The position numbers were made by a program, and so were the translations under genes. Positions 35,517 to 42,062 of a stretch of 64,000 nt of DNA are shown piece after piece (the stretch's first letter is position 1; every line of letters starts with the position of its first letter). The stretch comes from Gracilimonas sediminicola. GTDB lineage: Bacteria; Bacteroidota; Rhodothermia; Balneolales; Balneolaceae. The stretch is taken from the NCBI RefSeq assembly GCF_024320785.1, contig NZ_JANDBC010000001.1:124001-188000 (forward strand). The letters run 5' to 3'. Under the pieces are notes generated by a model that worked only from the letters and a program-made list of their open reading frames with translations, was not told the DNA's origin and made no database searches.

Positions 35517-35951
35517 TCAGCGGGAGCTTTTCTTCTTGCGCCGTTGTGCTTTTGAAAGTACCCGGGGCCAGATTTCAATTACGTAGCAAAGTACAGCCAC
35601 AAATTGGAGAATAGCTGAAATAACGAGCAGAACCTTCCAATGATCTCCTTCAGAGAGAATAATCATCGGTTCAGAGACAAACCGCTGGATCAATCCCAGG
35701 TTCAGAAATCCATAGGTAAGCCACGCCCATTTTTGATTTTGAAAGCTCTCTTCTTTGATCCGGCCCGGAAACATCCACAACGAAACGCCCATAATAATTT
35801 GGGTTATCCACCCCACCATTAACATGTGCCAGAACATGGGAACCACGTTTGGAACCCCAAGGGCATCAACCTGAAGAAGTATCCCAACCAGCAACGCTCC
35901 TAAAAAATAAACCAGCCCGGTTTTTAGAAACAGACGAGTTATTAGTGGCAT
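35517..35951 (-). CDS. Small heme-copper-oxidase-like 4-TM protein (copy 1)
   Basis: Membrane protein of 144 residues with four TM segments (about 8-28, 38-62, 78-95, 108-128). It shares with the following gene a TM2 of the form FWHMLMVGWITQIIMGVSLWMFP, with one conserved His, and ends in a Lys/Arg-rich tail (KAQRRKKKSSR). It lies 15 bp after the 606-residue gene. The pair probably forms a membrane heme complex tied to NO chemistry by context. Confidence 0.72.
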   Translation of the reverse strand: MPLITRLFLKTGLVYFLGALLVGILLQVDALGVPNVVPMFWHMLMVGWITQIIMGVSLWMFPGRIKEESFQNQKWAWLTYGFLNLGLIQRFVSEPMIILSEGDHWKVLLVISAILQFVAVLCYVIEIWPRVLSKAQRRKKKSSR

Positions 35952-35966
35952 AGGGGAATGTTTTTT

Positions 35967-37787
35967 TTAAGCAAGAACTAACGCAGAAGACTGTAAAGAC
36001 TCATAGAGTTCACCTAACCGCTTACTCTGTTCTTCCACTGTCCTGGTAATCGATTCAAGATTCTCATGCTCATAAGCCTGCCCCTTTGAAATCTCAAGGC
36101 AGTATGCCATTCCATCTTCCAGGTTTTTCTTAAAGCGAGTCAGTTTTCTAAGATCGTCAGCGGGGCTTTCGCTCTGGTTGATCAACTCCTCAAAATAATC
36201 CACATACATCACCAATTCTTTAGCAAACATGTGCGGGCGTTCTACCGGCACCAACGAGTCAATTTTGCCATAGATATGAGCAACCATCTCCTGAAGGCTG
36301 TATTGCCGATTAAACCATGCAATGTTCGGGCCGGGACAAATCGCTTGTGGGGCTCGGTTAGGCTTCAAAATTCCCAATGTAATTAAAGCTCCATTTCCCA
36401 GGTGATCACAAAGACAAGCTTTATCCAGCACTTTCTCCCGTTGCTTTGCTTTTAAACCATCAGATACTTCACTCTGATTAATCTGGTCAATCTTCAGCAA
36501 CTGGTATTGAGTTGAGGCCGTGCAAATCGGGTTTTCTGTAAATTCTGTGTTGGATTCTAAAAAACCTTTTGGGCACTGAGAACCGGGTTTACCTTTTTCT
36601 ATTCGCTTTTGATGCCATTTTGCCGAACCCGTATTTTTTACATTGTTGAAAGGAACACCCAGGGGTGAGACTCCCGATAAATACAGGTCCTCTTCTTTGG
36701 CCTGCTGCAGAAGTTGCATAGTTGGTTCGTCTACCGTTGTAGCTTCAGGAACCATCAGAAACGGACTTCCCCATCCGGTGGCATCCATTTCAAAGTCTTG
36801 CAGTAACCGCCGTGCTTCACCGCTGGTACCAATTCCCCCCTGCACGGTAATTCTGGGGTCGTTATCGACCCATTCAGTGCTAAACTCCCGGCCTCGTTCT
36901 TCTTCATAAAACTTATCAATCAACGGCTGAATGGAAGAACTCAACATCTCTTTCTTCTCACGAAATTCTTTGAGTAAGGACGGCAATAAATACCCATCGG
37001 AGGCGAATGCGTGTCCCCCACAGTTCAAGCCAGACTCAACACGATATTCAAATATTTCCAAGCCCTTTTTAGCCAGGTATTTTCCCTGTATCAATGCGGA
37101 CCGAAAATCACTCACTTTCAGAATAATTTTCTTTTTGATTTGTCCTTTTACATCCCGATAGAAGTCTTCGAACTCAGCCAGGTAGTTATATAGACGGGGA
37201 TTGAAACCGGCTGAGAGAATAAGACTGGAGGAAAGTTGGCTGTTTGCATATCCCCGAAGTGCAGCACTGCCATCGCTGTATTCTGCTGTCATCGGCTGGC
37301 CGCTTTTTGGAAAACTAAAGCCATCCACTTTCGACATAATATTTACATCTATTGAGCCCGGCCTCATCTCACCGGTAAGCTCTGATGCGATAAAATCGCG
37401 TGTGGATCCTGAAGCCATTTCTACCAATTTCTGATACTTTTTCTTGAGATCAGAAGAATCGGGGAGCATTTCAAAATACCTGGACTTTTCATTCTTCCGA
37501 AAAAAAGGCTGCTTTTTGATATCCTCAAATTTTTGATTCACAATCTCATGAACCAGATCAAGGTATGCGGTAATACGGCGAGCCCTGCCATCTTCTGCAT
37601 TCCGAGGAATATTCTCATAGGGAAGCTCAAAAAGAGTAGCATAATGCTTTCGGATACGTTCAATCAGCAGATCATCCACTATTGAGATAACTGAATTGAT
37701 GCCATACGGAGCTACTCTGATAGGTGAATCGATTGAATGGCCTGTTCCCATTACAGGAATAGAAAAAGTGTGTAGAGAATTTTGCAT
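35967..37787 (-). CDS. Unknown 606-residue protein, possible flavin TIM-barrel with cysteine cluster
   Basis: Unrecognised cytoplasmic protein of 606 residues next to ric. The centre looks like a TIM-barrel: KKKIILKVSDFRSALIQGK, ESGLNCGGHAFA (about 251-261) and TVQGGIGTSGEARRLL (about 314-329), followed by TGWGSPFLMVPEAT. The glycine motif resembles the FMN phosphate site of nitronate monooxygenase-like enzymes. C-terminal to it are Cys405, Cys422, Cys458, Cys460 and Cys484 (CPKG, ICTAST, ACLCDH, ICPGPN), which could hold an iron-sulfur cluster. The last ~100 residues are helical. No signal or TM segment. The context implies NO or nitro-compound chemistry; this is inference. Confidence 0.72.
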   Translation of the reverse strand: MQNSLHTFSIPVMGTGHSIDSPIRVAPYGINSVISIVDDLLIERIRKHYATLFELPYENIPRNAEDGRARRITAYLDLVHEIVNQKFEDIKKQPFFRKNEKSRYFEMLPDSSDLKKKYQKLVEMASGSTRDFIASELTGEMRPGSIDVNIMSKVDGFSFPKSGQPMTAEYSDGSAALRGYANSQLSSSLILSAGFNPRLYNYLAEFEDFYRDVKGQIKKKIILKVSDFRSALIQGKYLAKKGLEIFEYRVESGLNCGGHAFASDGYLLPSLLKEFREKKEMLSSSIQPLIDKFYEEERGREFSTEWVDNDPRITVQGGIGTSGEARRLLQDFEMDATGWGSPFLMVPEATTVDEPTMQLLQQAKEEDLYLSGVSPLGVPFNNVKNTGSAKWHQKRIEKGKPGSQCPKGFLESNTEFTENPICTASTQYQLLKIDQINQSEVSDGLKAKQREKVLDKACLCDHLGNGALITLGILKPNRAPQAICPGPNIAWFNRQYSLQEMVAHIYGKIDSLVPVERPHMFAKELVMYVDYFEELINQSESPADDLRKLTRFKKNLEDGMAYCLEISKGQAYEHENLESITRTVEEQSKRLGELYESLQSSALVLA

Positions 37788-37880
37788 AGGAATTAATTTA
37801 TTGCTTGTTAGCGGAGGGGTAAAACGATCAACCCCAATCTACAATACACTACATTTGTGAAGAGCGAATGAAGCGGAATG

Positions 37881-37911
37881 AAAAAGGGTGGCTTATAAAC
37901 CAACCACCCTT
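37881..37911 (-). terminator. Terminator after ric
   Basis: On the minus strand AAGGGTGG (37904-37911) pairs with CCACCCTT (37884-37891), then T5. It starts six bases after the ric stop and isolates ric from the 606-residue gene. Confidence 0.82.
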
Positions 37912-37916
37912 ATCTA

Positions 37917-38621
37917 TCAATTTAACCGTTGCTCAAGTTCCAAAGCTTTTGGAAAGAGAATGTTATTCTCCAGATGTACATGCTTGTGTAAATCCTTCTG
38001 GAAGCCTGCCAGGTTCTGGAACAGTACGCGGTATGAAGCGCATGCATTCTCCGGCGGATTAAAACCTTGGGTTAGTTCTTCGATCTTGGCCATTAAATCG
38101 CCGGCCTTATCATGCTCGACTTCCAGGGCTTCAACTATAGCCTCTTTTACCGATCCCTTTTTCTGTTCCTGAACCAGCTCTTTAATCTGGGGAAACAGTT
38201 CCTCTTCTTCTTTTTGAAGATGACCCAGCATTTCACTTCTAAGCAATCGTACATTCTGAAGAATATCAAGTAGTTCCGGATCTCTCTCGCCATGAACCTT
38301 GGCTACTTTTTCAGCATAAAAATCAATTTCCGGCAGCATTTTCCGCACAAAACTATGGTGATTATTAACGATGTAATCCACCAGAAAGTCCAGCGACCAG
38401 TCATTGTAATTATGATTTTCGCCGGTATCTAAATCAAGTGCATTAAGATCGGTTTCAATTTTATTTACATCCAAGCCCTTTTTAGTACAAGCTTTCTCAA
38501 GCGATACTTTTCCGCCACAGCAAAAATCAAGACCATACGATCTGAATACCTGGGCTGCTCTGTAATCTTCGGCAACAATCTGCCCTACTGTTTTCTGTGA
38601 TAGTGTTTCTGAATTAACCAT
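37917..38621 (-). CDS. ric: Iron-sulfur cluster repair di-iron protein RIC (ScdA/YtfE)
   Basis: Di-iron protein that repairs iron-sulfur clusters damaged by NO and peroxide. The N-terminal DUF542 domain holds the paired Cys34-Cys35 in GLDFCCGGKVSLEKAC. The hemerythrin-like domain follows with its His/Glu ligands (VDYIVNNHHSF, VHGERDPE, LQKEEEELFP, VEHDKAGDLM, HKHVHLENNILFP). It has 234 residues. An AAGA-N8-TCTT box ends only five bases before the ATG, so repressor binding would block the leader region. The upstream neighbour is the presumed regulator gene. Confidence 0.94.
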   Translation of the reverse strand: MVNSETLSQKTVGQIVAEDYRAAQVFRSYGLDFCCGGKVSLEKACTKKGLDVNKIETDLNALDLDTGENHNYNDWSLDFLVDYIVNNHHSFVRKMLPEIDFYAEKVAKVHGERDPELLDILQNVRLLRSEMLGHLQKEEEELFPQIKELVQEQKKGSVKEAIVEALEVEHDKAGDLMAKIEELTQGFNPPENACASYRVLFQNLAGFQKDLHKHVHLENNILFPKALELEQRLN

Positions 38622-38625
38622 ATTT

Positions 38626-38641
38626 AAGAGTATTTTATCTT
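38626..38641 (-). promoter_or_regulatory. NsrR-like operator upstream of ric
   Basis: AAGATAAAATACTCTT on the minus strand, five bases upstream of the ric start and 19 bases after the rrf2 stop. Confidence 0.62.
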
Positions 38642-38659
38642 TTATTAATTTAAATTTTT

Positions 38660-39112
38660 TTACTGCCAGGCAAATGATCCATCAGCAGTGATGCGAAACT
38701 TATTCGCTCTCCCTTCACGGGCTAAATGCTTCAAGTCTGTACGTTCCAGCATTTCCTTAATCGACTCGCGAACAGTCAGCCAGCTATCGTGTAATGGACA
38801 GGGAGCCGATGATCCGCATCCCGGCAAGCCAAGTGCGCATTGTGTGAAAAGCCCCGGTCCATCTATCGCAATAACTACGTCTAACAAAGTTGCCTTCTTT
38901 CCTTTTTCCGATAGGCGGATTCCTCCATTTGGCCCTTTATAGGATTCCATTAAAGAATCTGCGGTAAGCTGTTGCAGTATCTTCGTAAGAAAATGGAAGG
39001 AAATTTCCAGTTCTTCACTAATTTCGCGAATAGATGTATACTCCTGCTCTGCTCTTGAGGCAAGGTATAAACTGGCTCTCAAACCATATACACAAGACTT
39101 GGATAACAACAT
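38660..39112 (-). CDS. Rrf2-family regulator, NsrR-like
   Basis: Transcription factor of 150 residues. The N-terminal winged helix (about 1-65) has TSIREISEELEISFHFLTKILQQL. Three cysteines, Cys92, Cys99 and Cys105 (CALGLPGCGSSAPC), match the spacing of NsrR-type [4Fe-4S] ligands. NsrR proteins repress NO-responsive genes until NO destroys the cluster. The gene has an AAGA-N8-TCTT box 11 bp upstream of its own start and lies next to ric, so autoregulation and control of ric, nirK and nos are likely. An IscR-like role is less likely as no isc genes are near. Confidence 0.88.
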   Translation of the reverse strand: MLLSKSCVYGLRASLYLASRAEQEYTSIREISEELEISFHFLTKILQQLTADSLMESYKGPNGGIRLSEKGKKATLLDVVIAIDGPGLFTQCALGLPGCGSSAPCPLHDSWLTVRESIKEMLERTDLKHLAREGRANKFRITADGSFAWQ

Positions 39113-39122
39113 AAATTTATTT

Positions 39123-39138
39123 AAGAGTTAATTGTCTT
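39123..39138 (-). promoter_or_regulatory. NsrR-like operator upstream of the rrf2 gene
   Basis: AAGACAATTAACTCTT on the minus strand, 11 bp upstream of the start. It suggests autoregulation. Confidence 0.65.
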
Positions 39139-39174
39139 AAATATAGGAAAAAAAACGGAGTCTTCCATCCTTTA

Positions 39175-39214
39175 TCAAAAAAAATCCATACCGCCCTTTC
39201 TGGCGATATGGATT
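39175..39214 (-). terminator. Terminator after flagellin
   Basis: A 13-bp stem (39202-39214 with 39183-39195, one G-T pair, six-base loop), followed on the minus strand by a run of T. A strong Rho-independent terminator, as expected for an abundant transcript. Confidence 0.92.
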
Positions 39215-39240
39215 CACTATGTTGTTTGCTGGATTTCGGC

Positions 39241-40200
39241 TTATCCGAGGAATCCAAGCACAGACTGTGGTCCCATGTTAGCTTGCGCCAGGGATGAAGT
39301 CGCTGTCTGCTGAAGAATCTGAAGCTTAACAGATTTACTTTGTTCTTTTGCAAAGTCGGTATCCATGATACGAGACTTGGCAGATTCGTTAGCGCTGATC
39401 GACTCAGAAAGGGTCTCTTCACGTACAGAAAGAGAAGACTGAGTGATACCAATGTCATTCACTCGGTTCGACATTTCATCAATCGCACCGTCAACCGCAC
39501 TCAGGAAGCTACGGAAGTCAGCTGAAGTTGCTGTAGTAGCGAAACTCAATGCTCCTTGTCCACTGGTTGTAGCTGCAGTAGCTGAGATAGCTGCACCTGC
39601 AGCAGCACCACCACCGGCGGTTGTTGTAGCACCCAGAGAAGCGTCTCCACTGGAAGCAAACAGCTCGCCAACGTTTACAGCATCGATGTTTGTAGTAATT
39701 GTATCGGAAGCTCGCTCACCCACCTGGAAAGTCAGTGACAATGAACCGGACATATCATCGGTAGCACCGTTCAGCAGGTCGAAGTCCTGGAATACGGTTT
39801 GGTTAGCGATTTCGTTGATATCGTCGCCCAAGGCTTTGATCTGGTCGCCGATGTAGCCACGCTCGGTGTCGCCTAACGTGTCGTTAGCAGCCTGTGTAGC
39901 CAGGCCTTTCATCTCAACGAGGCTGTCCATAATGGTGTCGAAGCTGGACTCTGCAATGTCCAATACCGACTTGGCATCGCCTACGTTCTGAAGAGATTGC
40001 TCCAGTCCGGCTGTTCTACTTTTCAATTTGGTTGCAATCGAGTACCCGGCAGCATTGTCTTCTGCTTTGTTAATTTTAAGACCGGTTGACATACGCATAC
40101 GGCTGTCGGCCAGGTCACGGTTTACTCGGTTTAGTGATAACTGTGAGTCCAGTGACTGCACATTCGTATTTACTCTGTTTAGATCTCCAAAACTTGCCAT
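39241..40200 (-). CDS. Flagellin
   Basis: Structural protein of the flagellar filament, 319 residues. The conserved N-terminal D0/D1 region has SLNRVNRDLADSRMRMSTGLKIN and DNAAGYSIATKL; the C-terminal region has ESAKSRIMDTDFAKEQSKSVKLQILQQTATSSLAQAN. The surface domain between them is short (about 170-235) and very rich in Ala, Gly, Thr and Ser. The ribosome site AAAGGTGA precedes ATG 40200. No other flagellar gene is in the window. A sigma-28-like promoter candidate and a strong terminator flank it. Confidence 0.96.
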   Translation of the reverse strand: MASFGDLNRVNTNVQSLDSQLSLNRVNRDLADSRMRMSTGLKINKAEDNAAGYSIATKLKSRTAGLEQSLQNVGDAKSVLDIAESSFDTIMDSLVEMKGLATQAANDTLGDTERGYIGDQIKALGDDINEIANQTVFQDFDLLNGATDDMSGSLSLTFQVGERASDTITTNIDAVNVGELFASSGDASLGATTTAGGGAAAGAAISATAATTSGQGALSFATTATSADFRSFLSAVDGAIDEMSNRVNDIGITQSSLSVREETLSESISANESAKSRIMDTDFAKEQSKSVKLQILQQTATSSLAQANMGPQSVLGFLG

Positions 40201-40254
40201 GATTATTCACCTTTTTAGTTTTAGTTATTGATTCCGTTGTTTTGGTTACTGCAG

Positions 40255-40280
40255 TTATCGTAGGTGAAATAGCGTTCTTA
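40255..40280 (-). promoter_or_regulatory. Possible sigma-28-type flagellin promoter
   Basis: Minus strand TAAG-N14-TACGATAA resembles the sigma-28 consensus TAAA-N15-GCCGATAA and ends about 55 bp upstream of the flagellin start. The match is partial. Confidence 0.4.
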
Positions 40281-40705
40281 AATTTGAGTTTAAATTTTTT
40301 TGATATTTTTTAAATTAATCTCATAAATCACCCTTTGGAGGTCCTAACCAATGTTTTTGGATAGGAAAATCTTTCAATTTTTCTCTTTCCAACCCAAAAT
40401 TTTGGGACTCAAAGACAAAATTTTGTGAGTGACTCGTGAGTGTGAAAGCATTTGGGTTTTAAATATACCAGCCCTTCGCAAACCGACCCACCCCGGCCCT
40501 CCCTATTGCGCTACGCTTATATGGAGGGAGCGCCGAATTAAAAGATTGTTCCCATAACTCAATTCTTTTCACTATACCAACCCTCACCAACGAGTCCTCT
40601 TTCCCTGCGGCCCCAACTAAGGATTGGATATATTATAGACGCGCCGGAGGGAGAGACAGAGAGAGGGTCCTCTATGAAAAGGCAACCAACTACCCCAAAC
40701 AAAAA
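40281..40705. other. Non-coding stretch rich in palindromes
   Basis: The 557 bp between flagellin and alanine dehydrogenase hold no supported gene. It contains a 14-bp perfect palindrome CCCAAAATTTTGGG (40393-40406) and, nine bases on, a 12-bp one ACAAAATTTTGT (40415-40426), then GTGAGT-like repeats. A second GC-rich block has CCCTCC near 40499 facing GGAGGG near 40525, and a purine run near 40647-40670. Part may be the flagellin leader or a degraded repeat. Confidence 0.5.
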
Positions 40706-40728
40706 AGGGCGGACAAACTGTCCGCCCT
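40701..40728 (-). terminator. Terminator after alanine dehydrogenase
   Basis: A 10-bp perfect stem AGGGCGGACA/TGTCCGCCCT (40719-40728 with 40706-40715, three-base loop) followed by T6 on the minus strand. Confidence 0.92.
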
Positions 40729-40757
40729 ACAGGTAATAATTAGATTTGGCCATAGAC

Positions 40758-41873
40758 TTAATTAAGAACAGAATCCACTTCGTCCCATTCCATGTCGAAG
40801 GCTTCGGCTACATCCTGATACACAATGGTACCGTTGGCGATGTTCAGGCCTTTGAGGAGCTCCGCATCATCTTTCAGGGCTTTCTTCCAGCCTTTGTTGG
40901 CCAGTGATACCGCATATGGAAGCGTCACGTTGGTGAGTCCCATGGTAGAAGTGTAAGGAACCGCGCCAGGCATGTTGGCCACGCAATAGTGCACCACATC
41001 TTCAACCATATAAACAGGATCTTTGTGGGTGGTTGGCTTGGAGGTTTCAAAACATCCGCCCTGGTCAATGGCCACGTCAACCAATACGGTTCCGGGCTTC
41101 ATTTCTTTTAGCATATCTCGGGTAATCAAGTGCGGGGCTTTGGCGCCGGGCTTCAGTACTGCACCTATAATCAGATCCACATCCGGAAGCATCTTGCGGA
41201 TATTCGCTTCCGATGAGAACATGGTGTTCACATTCTTGTCCATTACATCATCGAGGTAACGCAGGCGTGGCATATTGATATCCATGATGGTAGTATCGGC
41301 GCCCATACCGGCAGCGATTTTGGCCGCGTTCACACCTACAACTCCACCGCCTAATACCAATACTTTAGCCGGAGGTACACCGGGAATTCCACCCATCAGT
41401 TTTCCTAAACCGCCTTTGGGTTTTTCAAGGTAAACAGCTCCTTCCTGAGCAGCCATTCGTCCTGCTACTTCACTCATCGGTATAAGCAGCGGTAATGAAC
41501 GGTCAGTTTTTTCTACCGTTTCATAAGCGATGGCAATACATTTTGAGTCAACCACGGCTTTTGTAAGCGCTTCTTCAGCTGCAAAATGAAAATAAGTAAA
41601 GATCACTTGTCCTTCCCGCATGCGTGGATACTCAACGGCGATCGGCTCTTTCACTTTCATGATCATTTCGGCCTTCTTCCATACTTCCTCCACGTCGTCA
41701 ATAATGGTAGCACCGGCATCGATATAATCCTGGTTGCTGAACCCGCTGCCAACACCAGCATTTTTTTCGATTAACACTTCATGTCCGTTGCGCTTCATCT
41801 GAACAACGCCGCCGGGCTGAATAGCTACCCTGTTCTCGTGGGTTTTAATCTCTTTAGGAACTCCAATAATCAT
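40758..41873 (-). CDS. ald: Alanine dehydrogenase
   Basis: Cytoplasmic NAD-dependent enzyme that interconverts alanine with pyruvate and ammonia. The 371-residue protein starts MIIGVPKEIKTHENRVAIQP and has the substrate-site ERTDRS-like segment (VEKTDRSLPLL), the nucleotide-binding KVLVLGGGVVGVNAAKIAAGMGA split around residue 170-190, and DVAIDQGGCFETSKPTTH. All are typical of Ald. It is transcribed alone with a strong terminator. A TACCTTTG element (41913-41920) upstream fits a Bacteroidota-type -7 box. Confidence 0.96.
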   Translation of the reverse strand: MIIGVPKEIKTHENRVAIQPGGVVQMKRNGHEVLIEKNAGVGSGFSNQDYIDAGATIIDDVEEVWKKAEMIMKVKEPIAVEYPRMREGQVIFTYFHFAAEEALTKAVVDSKCIAIAYETVEKTDRSLPLLIPMSEVAGRMAAQEGAVYLEKPKGGLGKLMGGIPGVPPAKVLVLGGGVVGVNAAKIAAGMGADTTIMDINMPRLRYLDDVMDKNVNTMFSSEANIRKMLPDVDLIIGAVLKPGAKAPHLITRDMLKEMKPGTVLVDVAIDQGGCFETSKPTTHKDPVYMVEDVVHYCVANMPGAVPYTSTMGLTNVTLPYAVSLANKGWKKALKDDAELLKGLNIANGTIVYQDVAEAFDMEWDEVDSVLN

Positions 41874-41912
41874 GATTTAAAACGTTTGGTTATGCTGTCA
41901 TTTAAAGGGATG

Positions 41913-41920
41913 CAAAGGTA
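41913..41920 (-). promoter_or_regulatory. Possible Bacteroidota-type -7 box for ald
   Basis: Minus-strand TACCTTTG fits the TAnnTTTG -7 element about 40 bp upstream of the ald start. I saw no good -33 TTTG at the expected distance. Confidence 0.35.
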
Positions 41921-42062
41921 GGTATTTTTATCCAAAACTGACGAATGAATATTTCATATTAAGTTGTAAAACTATTTTGTTATTTGTGGTTAATGTCTAA
42001 AAATTTGAATCATTTGTGCTAATTTCATCCACTCAACTTTCGGAAACTAAATTATTGACCCT

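Noticed and set aside
40412-40427. AAGACAAAATTTTGTG as another NsrR-like box upstream of flagellin
   Set aside because: Only the left half fits (no TCTT), and it is better explained by the ACAAAATTTTGT palindrome.
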